DNA of 64,000 nucleotides from the NCBI GenBank assembly GCA_963844695.1, contig CAWJPL010000043.1, positions 1-64,000 on the forward strand, read 5' to 3'. Below are positions 8,672-20,036 of the stretch, piece after piece. Within the stretch, counting starts at the first letter, position 1. Every line of letters starts with the position of its first letter. The position numbers and the translations under genes were made by a program. The notes under the pieces are model-generated. The model saw only the letters and a list, made by a program, of their open reading frames with translations. It was not told where the DNA came from and made no database searches. The stretch is from RYN-230 sp963844695. GTDB lineage: Bacteria; Actinomycetota; Actinomycetes; Streptosporangiales; Streptosporangiaceae.

Positions 8672-9168
8672 CGGCTGGACCGGCTCCGGCGGGCAGCTCA
8701 CCTGAGGAGCGGCTCGCCGCCCTGGGCCTGGCGCTCCCGGCGGTGACCCCGCCACTGGCCGCCTACGTGCCCGCCGTACGCACCGGCGCCTACGTCTACA
8801 CCTCGGGCCAGCTCCCGATGGTCAACGGAGCACTGCAGGTGACCGGGAAGGTCGGGGCCGAGGTCAGCGTGGCCGAGGCCGCGGCGCTCGCCCGGATCTG
8901 CGCGCTGAACGCTCTCGCCGCGGTGGCGTCGGTATCGGGCGGCCTGTCAGCTGTGATCCGGGTGGTCAAGGTCACCGGGTTCGTGGCCAGCGCGCCCGAC
9001 TTTACCCAGCAGGCCCAGGTCATCAACGGGGCCAGCGAGCTGCTCCTGGAGGTGTTCGGTGACGCGGGACGGCACGCGCGCAGCGCGGTCGGGATGGCGG
9101 TCCTCCCGCTCGACACTCCCGTCGAAGTCGAGCTGATCGCCGAGGTCGGGAACGCCCCGCGTGCCTGA
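8668..9168 (+). CDS. RidA family protein (YjgF/YER057c/UK114)
   Basis: A 166-residue RidA-like protein. The fold is complete, with YTSGQLP, ALNALAAV and a C-terminal PLDTPVEVELIAEV strand. Canonical RidA deaminates reactive enamines from PLP enzymes; this longer actinobacterial subgroup (Rv3678c-like) lacks the standard catalytic Arg region in an obvious form, so activity is uncertain. The start overlaps the DUF4177 stop by 4 nt and the stop overlaps the NUDIX GTG by 8 nt, which indicates one operon. Confidence 0.87.
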   Translation: MTAGPAPAGSSPEERLAALGLALPAVTPPLAAYVPAVRTGAYVYTSGQLPMVNGALQVTGKVGAEVSVAEAAALARICALNALAAVASVSGGLSAVIRVVKVTGFVASAPDFTQQAQVINGASELLLEVFGDAGRHARSAVGMAVLPLDTPVEVELIAEVGNAPRA

Positions 9169-10142
9169 ACCGGCCGGTACTGGCTCGGCCGGTACTGGCT
9201 CGGCCGGCAGTGGGGCGGGCGGTACTGGCTCGGCCGGTACTGGCTCGGCCGGCAGTGGGCCGGGTAGCAGCGGGCCGGGTAGCGCGACGCCGCCGGACCA
9301 CGCGATCTTGCGCCTGCCCTCCGCGCTGGCCGAGCAGGCCCGCGACGTGCTGAGCGGCCGGAAGCCACCGGTGACCCCTCGCGACGCCGCCTCGGTGCTA
9401 CTGCTCCGGCCGATGGCGGCGGAACCGGCCCGGCGTCGAGGTCTACCTGCTGCGCCGCGTGCGGTCCATGGCGTTCGCGCCCGGTGCGTCCGTCTTCCCC
9501 GGCGGGTCCGTGGATCCCCGGGACGCCGAGGAGGGACTGGCCTGGGCCGGGCCCGATCCGGTGGAATGGGGCCGGGACCTGGGCGCGCCCGCCGGCGTGG
9601 CCCGGGCGCTGGTGTGTGCCGCGGTCCGGGAGACGTTCGAGGAGTCCGGCGTGCTGCTGGCCGGCCCGACCGCCAGCACGGTGGTCGCGGACACCAGCGG
9701 CCCGGACTGGGAGGTGGACCGGCAGGCCCTGCTGGACCATTCGCTGTCCCTGGCCGGCTTCCTCGGCCGCCGCGGCCTGGTGCTGCGCTCGGACCTGCTG
9801 CGTCCCTGGGCGCGCTGGATCACCCCGGTCGTCGAGCCCCGCCGGTATGACACCAGGTTCTTCCTCGCCGTCGTCCCGGCCGGCCAGCGGACCAGGCATG
9901 TCGGCGGTGAGGCCGACGAGGTGGCCTGGTGGCAGCCGGACGCGGCGATCCGGGCCGCGCGCCAGCGTGAGCTGCGGCTGATGCCGCCGACCGCCGTGTG
10001 CCTGGCCGAGGTGGGCGCGTACGCGCAGGTGGACGCGGCGCTGCGGGCCACCCGCCAGCTTCGCCCGGTAAGGCCGCAGGTCGTCGAGGCCGGAGACACC
10101 CTGTGGCTGACCGCGGACCTGGACGTGGAGTACCCCCTGTGA
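9161..10142 (+). CDS. NUDIX hydrolase (frameshifted)
   Basis: A NUDIX-family pyrophosphohydrolase split over two frames. GTG 9161 opens a Gly/Ser/Ala repeat leader and a normal LRLPSALAEQARDVL start. At about 9410-9425 the frame must advance by one base to continue as RNRPGVEVYLLRRVRSMAF, then GASVFPGGSVDP, and the NUDIX box core RETFEESGVLL; the second frame ends at 10142. The box lacks a few canonical residues but keeps the RExxEExG helix. Joined, it gives about 326 residues, the usual size for this CoA-pyrophosphatase-like actinobacterial group. It lies between RidA and the MBL gene in an operon. Confidence 0.82.
9170..9285 (+). repeat. 15-bp tandem repeats in the NUDIX 5' end
   Basis: Repeats of the type GGCCGGTACTGGCTC, in two blocks separated by related units, encode a Gly-Thr-Gly-Ser-Ala leader of about 40 residues before the conserved protein begins. 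The segment is absent from the family core and probably variable. Confidence 0.9.
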
Positions 10143-10239
10143 GTGTCGGGTACCGGCTCGCGAGGGCGGGCGGTCAGGTCCGGCCGAGTGGCTGGCCGGG
10201 TCCTTCGTGCCGGTCGGCGCGAACGCCCCGGGAGGCACT

Positions 10240-11136
10240 GTGACCGCGGCGGACAGCTCCCCGCCGGGCAGCAACCCCCCGGCGGGCGCTGCCGCGCCCA
10301 TCGACGGCTCAGGCACCGCGCGGGCCCGTTGCGTCCTCGCCCCGAATCCCGGCCCGATGACCCTGAACGGAACCAACACCTGGCTGATCGCCGAGCCGGG
10401 GTCGGCGGTGGCCGTGGTCGTGGACCCAGGGCCGGACGACGAGGCGCACCTGGGGCGGGTCCGGGATCTGGCCGCCGCGGCGGGCCAGCGGATCGGCCGC
10501 ATCCTGCTCACCCACGGGCACCTGGACCACTCGGCGGGCGCGGCCCGGCTGGCCGCCCTGACCGGGGCACCGGTGATGGCCGTGGACCCGGCGCTGCGGC
10601 GGGGGCCGGACGAGAGCCGCGCCCGTAGCCGCGAGGCGGCCGACGGCGGCCTGGGCCCGGGCGACGTGCTCACCGAGGCCGGCTGTGAACTGCGGGTGGT
10701 GGCGTCGCCCGGGCACACCGCCGACTCCGTCTGCCTGCTGCTGCCCGCCGACGGGGCCCTGCTCACCGGGGACACGGTGCTGGGCCGGGGCACCACGGTG
10801 ATCGCCGAGGACGGCAGCCTGGCCGACTACCTGGCCACCCTGGACCGGCTCCGGGCCCTCGCCGACGAACAGCGGCTGAGCACGCTGCTGCCGGGTCACG
10901 GGCCGCTGCTCGCCGACCCGGCCGGGGTGCTCGATTTCTACATCTCGCACCGCCGGGAGCGGCTCGCCGAGATCCGCGCCGCCCTCGCGGCCGGGGACCG
11001 GACCGGCGAGGAGATCGTCGCCCGCGTCTACGCGGATGTGGACCGCAGCCTCTGGCCTTTCGCCCGGTGGTCGGTCCGGGCCCAGCTCGACTACCTGGCC
11101 AGCCAGGGAGAACTGCCCCCGGGGGTCAGCCCCTGA
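10240..11136 (+). CDS. MBL-fold metallo-hydrolase (LACTB2-like)
   Basis: A 298-residue metallo-beta-lactamase-fold hydrolase. The metal-binding motif is THGHLDHS, followed by SPGHTADS, LTGDTVLG and LLPGHGP, and a C-terminal winged-helix-like domain (EEIVARVYAD...). This matches the LACTB2/Rv3677c group, some members of which are endoribonucleases. GTG 10240 is preferred because GGGAGG lies 4-5 nt upstream; the frame is open from GTG 10207. It follows the NUDIX gene and precedes the convergent Crp gene. Confidence 0.88.
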   Translation: MTAADSSPPGSNPPAGAAAPIDGSGTARARCVLAPNPGPMTLNGTNTWLIAEPGSAVAVVVDPGPDDEAHLGRVRDLAAAAGQRIGRILLTHGHLDHSAGAARLAALTGAPVMAVDPALRRGPDESRARSREAADGGLGPGDVLTEAGCELRVVASPGHTADSVCLLLPADGALLTGDTVLGRGTTVIAEDGSLADYLATLDRLRALADEQRLSTLLPGHGPLLADPAGVLDFYISHRRERLAEIRAALAAGDRTGEEIVARVYADVDRSLWPFARWSVRAQLDYLASQGELPPGVSP

Positions 11137-11151
11137 CCCTCAGGGCCGGCT

Positions 11152-11268
11152 AATCAGGGCCGGCCAGCGCCGGCCAGTCCGTGCCCGCCAGTCAGTGCCC
11201 GCCAGTCAGTGCCCGCTAAATCAGTGCTCGCTGGTTAGTGCCCGCTGGTCAGTGTCCGCTGAATCAGT
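11152..11268. repeat. 14-15 bp tandem array carrying the crp stop codon
   Basis: About seven degenerate units of the form CACTGA(C/T)(C/T)(A/G)GCGGG (minus strand) run downstream from the crp terminus. The first unit supplies the crp stop codon (CAC TGA), and most later units repeat CAC-TGA or CAC-TAA. The array fills the gap between the convergent MBL and crp genes. Confidence 0.85.
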
Positions 11269-11947
11269 GGGCCCGCTTGGCCAGCCGGTCCGCGTCAATG
11301 ATCAGCACGGACTTGGCCGCCAAGGTCAGCCAGCCCCGGGCGGCGAAGTCGGCCAGCGCCTTGTTCACCGTCTCCCGGGACGCCCCGACCAGCTGGGCCA
11401 GCTCTTCCTGGGTGAGGTCGTGGTGAACCTGAAGCCCTTCCGGGGTCTGCTCACCGAAGCGGTCCGCAAGGTCGAGCAGGGCCTTGGCCACCCGGCCGGG
11501 CACGTCGGTGAACACCAGGTCGGCCATGACGTCGTTGGCCCGGCGCAGCCGCTGGGCCAGGGCCCGCAGCAGATGCAGGGACACCTCGGGGCGCCCGGTC
11601 AGCCAGTCCAGCAGCTCGTCATGAGCCAGGGCGGCCAGCCGGGTGTCGGTGACCGCGACCGCGCTCGAGGTCCGCGGACGCGGGTCGAACAGGGAGAGTT
11701 CGCCGAACATCTCACCTGGGCCGAGCACGCTGAGCAGATTCTCCCGCCCGTCCGGGGCGGCGCGCGTCAGTTTGATCTTGCCTTCGAGCACGACGTAGAG
11801 CCGGTCCCCGGAATCACCTTCGTCGAACAGCCGTTCTGCCCGGACAAGATCAACGTCTGTCACCAGGGACCGCAGTGCTTTGGCGCCCTCATCATCGAGA
11901 GCCTCAAACAGCGGCGCCCGGCTGAGAACGTCCTCCGCATGTTCCAC
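11264..11947 (-). CDS. crp: Crp/Fnr-family global regulator
   Basis: A 227-residue cAMP receptor protein. The N-terminal cyclic-nucleotide domain contains GDRLYVVLEGKIKL and the phosphate-binding cassette GEMFGELSLFDPRPRTSS; the C-terminal winged helix contains TQEELAQLVGASRETVNKAL. It is very similar to M. tuberculosis CRP (Rv3676) and Streptomyces Crp. The start is GTG 11947, five bases after AAGGAGG; the open frame runs to 12025 but the family protein begins here. A GTG-N8-CAC palindrome 30-45 bp upstream suggests autoregulation. Confidence 0.95.
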   Translation of the reverse strand: MEHAEDVLSRAPLFEALDDEGAKALRSLVTDVDLVRAERLFDEGDSGDRLYVVLEGKIKLTRAAPDGRENLLSVLGPGEMFGELSLFDPRPRTSSAVAVTDTRLAALAHDELLDWLTGRPEVSLHLLRALAQRLRRANDVMADLVFTDVPGRVAKALLDLADRFGEQTPEGLQVHHDLTQEELAQLVGASRETVNKALADFAARGWLTLAAKSVLIIDADRLAKRAH

Positions 11948-11975
11948 GGGTGCCTCCTTGTGCACGTTATATGCA

Positions 11976-11993
11976 CAGTGTCGCGCATCACAG
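11976..11993. promoter_or_regulatory. Putative Crp operator before crp
   Basis: The 18-bp imperfect palindrome contains GTG-N8-CAC, the spacing of the TGTGA-N6-TCACA actinobacterial CRP site. A TATAAC-like -10 lies between it and the SD, so the site would overlap the -35 region. Confidence 0.6.
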
Positions 11994-12073
11994 GGGCTGG
12001 TCGCGAGCGGGCCCGGCCAGGTCATGCCGGTAATGCCAAGACCCTGGCCCCGGTGGGCACCCGGCCTGGCTGG

Positions 12074-12562
12074 CTACTCTCCGGATTCCAGCAGCCGCAG
12101 ACGGCAGGTCTCGATTTCCTTTTCCGCCTCCGTCCGGCCGATCCAGCCGCCGATCTCGACCTCCTTGCCCGGCTCCAGGGCCTTGTAGACCTCGAAGAAG
12201 TGCTGGATCTCCAGCAGGTCGAACTCATTCACGTCATCGATGTCGGCCAGCCCGGACATCCGGGGATCGGTCGCCGCCACGCAGAGGATCTTGTCGTCCA
12301 GGCCCTTCTCGTCCCGCATCCGGAACATGCCGATGGCCCGGCAGCGGATCAGGCAGCCCGGGAAGGTGGGCTCTTCCAGCAGCACGAGCGCGTCGAGCGG
12401 ATCCCCGTCGTCGGCCAGGGTGTCCTCGACGTATCCGTAGTCCGAGGGGTACCGGGTCGAGGTGAACAGCATCCGGTCCAGCCGGATGCGGCCAGTCTCG
12501 TGGTCCATCTCATACTTGTTCCGTTGCCCTTTGGGGATCTCGATGACTACATCGAATTGCAC
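12074..12562 (-). CDS. ppa: Inorganic pyrophosphatase
   Basis: A 162-residue family I soluble pyrophosphatase that hydrolyses PPi to phosphate in the cytoplasm. It opens with FDVVIEIPKG and contains the metal-binding signature DGDPLDALVL, with YPSDYGYVEDT upstream and EVYKALEPGK downstream. The start is GTG 12562 with GGGAG about 8 nt upstream. It is divergent from the carboxypeptidase gene, the same pair as ppa-dacB in mycobacteria (Rv3628-Rv3627c). Confidence 0.95.
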   Translation of the reverse strand: MQFDVVIEIPKGQRNKYEMDHETGRIRLDRMLFTSTRYPSDYGYVEDTLADDGDPLDALVLLEEPTFPGCLIRCRAIGMFRMRDEKGLDDKILCVAATDPRMSGLADIDDVNEFDLLEIQHFFEVYKALEPGKEVEIGGWIGRTEAEKEIETCRLRLLESGE

Positions 12563-12682
12563 GATGTCGCTCCCTGGCCGTGAAGGTGATTGACTCCGGT
12601 GCCTGGACGTGTCCCAGGCTGCCTTCCTGGCTCACGGGGACCGGTGTCGGCTGGGTCCCCGCTTCCGGAGTCTAAGCATCTC

Positions 12683-14197
12683 GTGAGGGGATCGGCGTTG
12701 GCGAACCGGGCACTGCCGAGCCAGACTCGGCCGAACCGGCCCCAGGCCAGCACGCCCCAGTCCCAGCGGCTGAGGGCCACCATGGTGGTCACGCTCGCCC
12801 TGATAAGCGCCTTCACCCTCGCCGCCGGCGTGGCGGTCGCCACCTTGATGCCCGCCCGCCTGGCCCTCTGGAACATCCCCCGGGTCGCCGCCCACCCGCC
12901 GGCCGCCGCCAGCCAGGTGCTGCCGGGCGCCCGCTCCTCCGCCCCGCTGCCCACCAGTCGCGGCCTGTCCGCGGCACTGTCCGGGATACTCGGCTCCCGG
13001 GTGCTCGGCAAGCAGGCGGGCGCCGAGGTCGTCGACCCCGGGACCGGGCGGGTGCTGTTCGCCCGGGGGGCCACGACCCTGATCCAGCCGGCCTCCACGA
13101 CCAAGCTGGTGACCGCGATCGCCGCGCTCGACGTGCTCGGCCCCTCGGCCCGGTTCACCACCCGGGTGGTCCCGGGTGCGTCGCCCGGATCGATCGTGCT
13201 GGTCGGCGGAGGGGATCCGACCCTGGCCGCAGGCCCGGCCCCCGCGTCGGACTATCCCCAGCCGGCCACGCTCAAGGCGCTGGCCAGCGCCACCGCGAAG
13301 GCGCTGCGCGCCCAGGGGCGCCACTCGGTCCGGATGAGCTACGACGCCTCCCTGTTCACCGGGCCGCCGCTGGCGCCGGGATGGCCGGCGGCCTACGTCA
13401 CCACCGGCAACGTCACCGCGATCACCTCGCTCGAGGTCGATCAGGGCCGGCTGACCCGGGCGGCGCGCCGCAGGACGCGGACGATCCGGGTAATTTCCGG
13501 CCCCGGTCGGCCGAACCCCGCCGGGCAGGCGGCCCAGGCCTTCGCGGCCTTCCTCAGCGCCGACGGGATCCGCGTCACCGGCCCCGGCGGCCAGCAGAGG
13601 GCGGCGGCGCACGCGGCCATCCTCGCGTCGGTGTCCTCACCGCCGCTGGCGGCGATCGTGAGCTGGATGCTGCGCGAGAGCAACAACGTGATCGCCGAGA
13701 ACCTGGCCCGCCAGGTCGCACTGCGCGAGAGGCGGCCGGCCTCGTTCAGCGGCGCGGCCGCGGCGGTCACGGCCATCGCGCGCCGGCTCGGCGTGGCCGG
13801 CGGGATTCACCTGGTCGACGGCTCAGGCCTGTCTCCGCAGGACCGGATCGCCCCGGCCGCGCTGGCCCGCCTGGTCAGCCTGGCGTCGGCGGGCACCCGG
13901 GGCCGCCTGCGGGCCGCCATCACCGGCATGCCGGTGGCCGGCTTCTCCGGCACCCTGGCCCCGGGGCAGAGCGTCTTCAGCGGATTCACCGCCCGCTCCC
14001 GCGGCCTGGTCCGGGCCAAGACCGGCAACCTGAGCAGCGTGGCCACCCTGGCCGGGCTGGTCTACGACGCCAGCGGACGGCTGCTGGCCTTCGCGTTCAT
14101 GACCGACCAGGTGCCCGCCGCGGGCCTCGGGAAGGCCGCGGATGGGCTCGACCGGATGGCCTCGGCCCTGGCTGGGTGCGGCTGCCGGAGCCGGTGA
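12683..14197 (+). CDS. dacB: D-alanyl-D-alanine carboxypeptidase/endopeptidase (PBP4, DacB type)
   Basis: A peptidase family S13 enzyme that trims peptidoglycan stem peptides outside the membrane. It has an N-terminal transmembrane/signal segment (MVVTLALISAFTLAAG) followed by the serine motif PASTTKL (about 137), SNN (about 332) and AKTGNL (about 446). The exact start is uncertain: GTG 12683 is used here, but TTG 12698 has a better-spaced GAGGGG. The first 30 residues are Arg/Gln/Ser-rich and probably cytoplasmic. It is followed by the zinc protease gene. Confidence 0.9.
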   Translation: MRGSALANRALPSQTRPNRPQASTPQSQRLRATMVVTLALISAFTLAAGVAVATLMPARLALWNIPRVAAHPPAAASQVLPGARSSAPLPTSRGLSAALSGILGSRVLGKQAGAEVVDPGTGRVLFARGATTLIQPASTTKLVTAIAALDVLGPSARFTTRVVPGASPGSIVLVGGGDPTLAAGPAPASDYPQPATLKALASATAKALRAQGRHSVRMSYDASLFTGPPLAPGWPAAYVTTGNVTAITSLEVDQGRLTRAARRRTRTIRVISGPGRPNPAGQAAQAFAAFLSADGIRVTGPGGQQRAAAHAAILASVSSPPLAAIVSWMLRESNNVIAENLARQVALRERRPASFSGAAAAVTAIARRLGVAGGIHLVDGSGLSPQDRIAPAALARLVSLASAGTRGRLRAAITGMPVAGFSGTLAPGQSVFSGFTARSRGLVRAKTGNLSSVATLAGLVYDASGRLLAFAFMTDQVPAAGLGKAADGLDRMASALAGCGCRSR

Positions 14198-14268
14198 ACT
14201 GGTGCCCGAGTCAGGGAACCACGGGCCACCGGGCTCCCTCGGCCCCCCCGAGCACGTACGGTGGAGGG

Positions 14269-15380
14269 GTGAGCAGCGGGCAGATGATCGATTGGGACGT
14301 GGCCATCTCGACCGGGGTCAGGTGGGCACGGCCAGGACCCCAGGTCAGCCTGGGTGAGGCGCGGGCGGTGGTCGCGGAACTCCGTGCGCTCGCCGACCAG
14401 GTGTCCGAGCCGGTCCGGGCGGTCACCGGCATGTCCGGACCCGGCGAGGACGGCAGCGGCTGGGTCGCTGTCGTAGACCGGCCGGGCTGGATCCGGGCCA
14501 ACGTGGACGGCTTCCGGGTCGTGCTCGACCCACTGGCTGAGCACCTGCGGGAGCGGGGCAACGCCCCGGGCGGGGCGGTCGTCACGGCGGTGGGATCCCG
14601 GGTCACCGGCGTCCAGGCCGGGCTGATCCTCGCCTACCTGTCCGGCCGGGTCCTCGGCCAGTACGAGCTTTTCCTGCCGCCGGACCCCAGCTCGCCCAAC
14701 GGCGTCGCGCGCCGGCCTGGCTGACCCTGGTCGCGCCGAACATCGTGATGGTCGAGCGCGAACTCGGGGTCAACCCGCACGACTTCCGCCGGTGGGTGTG
14801 CCTGCACGAGGAGACCCACCGGACCCAGTTCACCTCGGTGCCCTGGCTGCGCGGCTACGTCCAGGAGCAGATGAGCGAGTTTCTGCTCGCCTCCGACCTG
14901 GATCCGGCGACCATCCTGGGCCGGCTCCGCTCCGCGGCCGACGCCGTGGCGGGCGCGGTGCGCGACGGCGGCGGGGACAGCGTGCTGGAGGCGATCCAGA
15001 GCCCCCGGCAGCGAGAGATCCTGGACCGCCTGACCAGTGTGATGACCCTGGTCGAGGGGCACGGTGACTACGTGATGGACGCCGTCGGCCCGCAGGTGGT
15101 GCCTTCGGTCGAGCAGATCAGGCAGCGCTTCAACGAGCGGCGGGGTACCGGGGGACGGATCGAGCGCACCCTGCGCCGGATCCTCGGCATCGACCTGAAG
15201 ATGAAGCAGTACGCCCAGGGCTCGCGCTTCGTCAAGGCGGTCGTGGAGGAGGCGGGGATGGCCACCTTCAACAAGGTGTGGACGTCGCCGCAGACCCTGC
15301 CGACCAAGGACGAGTTCGTGCACCCGGAGCTGTGGCTGGACCGGGTGGGCCGTGGAGGCGCGCTGGCCGCGGGAGGCTGA
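14269..15380 (+). CDS. Zinc-dependent metalloprotease (Rv3626c-like, frameshifted)
   Basis: An actinobacterial zinc-dependent protease family protein sometimes labelled coenzyme F420 biosynthesis-associated. The first part (IDWDVAISTG... to FLPPDPSSPN) ends at TGA 14722-14724, and the rest continues in another frame as LTLVAPNIVMVERELGV, then WVCLHEETHRTQF with the HExxH zinc motif, and on to 15380. The shift lies at about 14695-14718 and corresponds to one missing base. Joined length is about 370 residues, normal for the family. Start GTG 14269 overlaps a GGAGGGG; ATG 14284 is an alternative. It sits between dacB and tilS as in mycobacteria. Confidence 0.83.
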
Positions 15381-15386
15381 CCGGCC

Positions 15387-16493
15387 GTGGGCCCGCATCC
15401 CGCGGTAGCCCAGGCGCGGTCCTGCGTCCGGCGCTGCCTCAGCGATCTGGAGCCTGGGGACCTGGTGCTGGCCGCATGCTCGGGAGGCGCGGATTCGCTG
15501 GCCCTGGCCGCTGCGCTCGCCCACGAGGCACCGAGGCTGGGGCTGCGCGGCGGCGGCGTGACCGTAGACCACGGCTTGCAGGAAGGGTCGGCGGCGCAGG
15601 CCTCCCGGGTCCAGGCGGCGCTGCTGGCCCTCGGGCTCGACCCAGTGCGGCGGGTCCAGGTGACCGTGCCGCCCGGGTCCGGTGGCCCCGAAGCGGCGGC
15701 CCGCAGCGCCCGGTACACCGCGCTTGAGCAGGAGGCGCTGCAGGCCGGGGCCGCGGTGGTGCTGCTCGGCCACACCCGCGACGACCAGGCCGAGACCGTG
15801 CTGCTCGGGCTGGCCCGTGGCTCCGGTGCGCGGGCCCTGGCGGGGATGCCCGCCCGGCGTGGCCGTTTCCGCCGCCCGATGCTCGGCCTCGGCCGGGCCA
15901 CCTTGCGCGAGGCCTGCCTGGCGCAGCGGCTTGAGCCGTGGGACGACCCGCATAACCGTGACCCCTCCTACGCGCGGGTCCGGGTGCGCCATCAGGCGCT
16001 GCCCGCGCTGGAGGAGGCGCTCGGCCCGGGAATCGCCGAGGCGCTGGCCCGCAGCGCGGCCCAGCTGGCCGCGGACTGCGAGGCGCTGGACGACATCGCC
16101 CGCGGTGAGGAGGGCCGGATCCAGGGTCCGGGCGCCACGGCGGACATCGCCGGCGGCACCCTGGCCACGGTGGACATCGAGGGCCTGGCCGAACTGGCCC
16201 CGGCGATCCGGACCCGGGTGCTGCGCCAGGCCGCCCTGACGGCCGGCTGCCCGGGTGGCTCGCTGAGCGCCGCCCATGTCGCCGCCCTGGACGCGCTGGT
16301 GACCGGGTGGCACGGCCAGCGCGGGGCAGACCTGCCCGGGGCCGTCCGGGTGCAGCGCCGGTATGGGAGGCTGCTGTTCAGTGTTAGTCCGGCCTCCCTG
16401 CAGGAGAGGGCAGGCAGCGTAGTCAGAGGTGGGCCAGTCAGGGTGGGGCCGCCGGACCGGACCGAGGCGGAGGCTACCGGTGGACGCGAGTGA
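15387..16493 (+). CDS. tilS: tRNA(Ile)-lysidine synthase
   Basis: A 368-residue PP-loop ATPase that converts C34 of the CAU-anticodon tRNA-Ile to lysidine. The P-loop motif ACSGGADSLAL is near residue 31, then TVDHGLQ, GHTRDDQAETVLL and RPMLGLGR, all hallmarks of TilS. The C-terminal substrate-binding part is short, as usual in actinobacteria. It starts 7 nt after the zinc protease and overlaps hpt by 14 nt, giving a tilS-hpt-ftsH order like M. tuberculosis mesJ-hpt. Confidence 0.93.
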   Translation: MGPHPAVAQARSCVRRCLSDLEPGDLVLAACSGGADSLALAAALAHEAPRLGLRGGGVTVDHGLQEGSAAQASRVQAALLALGLDPVRRVQVTVPPGSGGPEAAARSARYTALEQEALQAGAAVVLLGHTRDDQAETVLLGLARGSGARALAGMPARRGRFRRPMLGLGRATLREACLAQRLEPWDDPHNRDPSYARVRVRHQALPALEEALGPGIAEALARSAAQLAADCEALDDIARGEEGRIQGPGATADIAGGTLATVDIEGLAELAPAIRTRVLRQAALTAGCPGGSLSAAHVAALDALVTGWHGQRGADLPGAVRVQRRYGRLLFSVSPASLQERAGSVVRGGPVRVGPPDRTEAEATGGRE

Positions 16494-17139
16494 CGTTGGT
16501 GCGGACCTGAAAGACGTGCTCATCGCGGAGGAACGGCTGCAGGCCCGGGTGATTGAGCTGGCGGCCCAGATCGACGCTGATTACGCCGGCCGCGAACTAC
16601 TGCTCGTCGGGGTGCTGAAGGGGGCCGTCATGGTGATGGCCGATCTGGCCCGGGCGATGCACATGCCGGTCGAGATGGACTGGATGGCCGTGTCCTCGTA
16701 CGGCTCAGGCACCCGGTCCTCCGGGGTGGTGCGGATCCTGAAGGACCTCGACACCGACATCACCGGCAAGGATGTGCTGGTGGTCGAGGACATCGTGGAC
16801 TCCGGGCTTACCCTGTCCTGGCTGGTCGGCAACCTGCGGTCCCGGGGCCCGGCCTCGGTGCAGGTGTGCGTCATGCTGCGCAAACCCGCCGCCGCCCGGA
16901 TGGACGTGGACGTCGCCTACACCGGCTTCGACATCGAGAACGAGTTCGTGGTCGGGTACGGACTCGACTACGCCGAGAAGTACCGGAATCTGCCGTTCAT
17001 CGGCACCCTCGCCCCGCATGTATACAAAGGTGAGGAGTCGTCCGGGACGGACGCAGAACCCAGGGCGGAGGAATCCGCCGCAGCGCCGCCGGGCCGCCAG
17101 GCGGACCTAGGGAACAGGATCAGCGATGAGGAGCGTTGA
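16480..17139 (+). CDS. hpt: Hypoxanthine phosphoribosyltransferase
   Basis: A 219-residue purine-salvage enzyme that makes IMP/GMP from hypoxanthine or guanine and PRPP. The PRPP loop is VLVVEDIVDSGLTL, with the preceding LKGAVMVMADL, SSYGSGTRSSG and the GYGLDYAEKYRNLPFIG segment near the end. GTG 16480 lies 6 nt after GGAGG. The last 35 residues after HVYKGEE are a Glu/Ala-rich tail beyond the usual end. It overlaps tilS. Confidence 0.94.
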   Translation: MDASDVGADLKDVLIAEERLQARVIELAAQIDADYAGRELLLVGVLKGAVMVMADLARAMHMPVEMDWMAVSSYGSGTRSSGVVRILKDLDTDITGKDVLVVEDIVDSGLTLSWLVGNLRSRGPASVQVCVMLRKPAAARMDVDVAYTGFDIENEFVVGYGLDYAEKYRNLPFIGTLAPHVYKGEESSGTDAEPRAEESAAAPPGRQADLGNRISDEER

Positions 17140-17214
17140 GGTCAGCGAAGGCTCGCTGAGTCGTGGCAGCAGCTTCTCTGTGCCGACTGCGCCGGCCGGG
17201 GTGTACCGTCGGGT

Positions 17215-17238
17215 ATTCCCGGCAGCGCGGCCGGGAAT
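17215..17238. promoter_or_regulatory. Perfect 9-bp inverted repeat before ftsH
   Basis: ATTCCCGGC-(6 nt)-GCCGGGAAT lies in the 228-bp hpt-ftsH gap, about 130 bp before the ftsH start. It has no T-run, so an operator or RNA structural element is as likely as a terminator. Confidence 0.6.
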
Positions 17239-17367
17239 GACAAACGCTGCCGGCGATGACAAGGAAGCCAGGCATGCTCACTCAGGCGGAAGGCAGTCCA
17301 GCCGGGATCGGCAGGACATGACGCTGGTCAGGAGGAACCCGCGCAAGGCTGGCGGGGCCGGTCATCG

Positions 17368-19391
<2,024 letters not shown>

Positions 19392-19395
<4 letters not shown>

Positions 19396-19979
19396 GCGCT
19401 GACTTCGACGCGGCGCGTATCGAGGGCGCGGTCCGGGAGATCCTGCTCGCCATCGGCGAGGACCCGGAGCGGGACGGGCTGAGGGACACCCCGGCCCGTG
19501 TCGCCCGGGCCCTGGCCGAGCAGTTCTCCGGGCTCGGCCAGCGGGCCGAGGACGTCTTGACCACAGTGTTCGACGCCAACCACGACGAACTGGTGCTGGT
19601 GCGTGACATCGAGGTCTACAGTACGTGCGAGCATCATTTGGTGCCGTTTTTTGGCATGGCACATATCGGCTATATACCAAACGAAAAGGGCCAGATTACC
19701 GGATTGTCCAAGCTGGCCCGGCTCGTCGACGTTTACGCCCGCCGCCCTCAGGTACAGGAACGCATGACCACGCAGATCGCGGACGGGCTGATGAACGTCC
19801 TCGAACCCCGGGGCGTCCTGGTGGTGATCGAGGCGGAGCATCTGTGCATGTCGATGCGGGGCGTGCGCAAGCCGGGCGCCAAGACCGTCACCTCGGCGGT
19901 TCGCGGGATCATCAGGGAAAGCCAGAGCACCCGAATGGAAGCGATGAGCTTGCTATTCGGTCGCCGCGCCAGCGGGTAA
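19392..19979 (+). CDS. folE: GTP cyclohydrolase I
   Basis: A 195-residue enzyme that converts GTP to dihydroneopterin triphosphate, the first step of folate synthesis. Zinc ligands are in YSTCEHH and in EAEHLCMSMRG; GLSKLARLVDVYARRPQVQER and the SxxxxR C-terminal helices are intact. GTG 19392 overlaps the ftsH stop by 4 nt. The folate genes folP, folB and folK follow after one intervening membrane gene. Confidence 0.96.
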
Positions 19980-20022
19980 CGTTCCCTTAGGCGGAATGCC
20001 CGCCGTTCGTGGAATGCGTAGC

Positions 20023-20036
20023 TACTCTTGTGGCCT
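20023..20036 (+). promoter_or_regulatory. Promoter of the lysyltransferase-like gene
   Basis: TACTCT (20023-20028) lies 8 nt before GTG 20037, consistent with a near-leaderless transcript. Confidence 0.4.
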
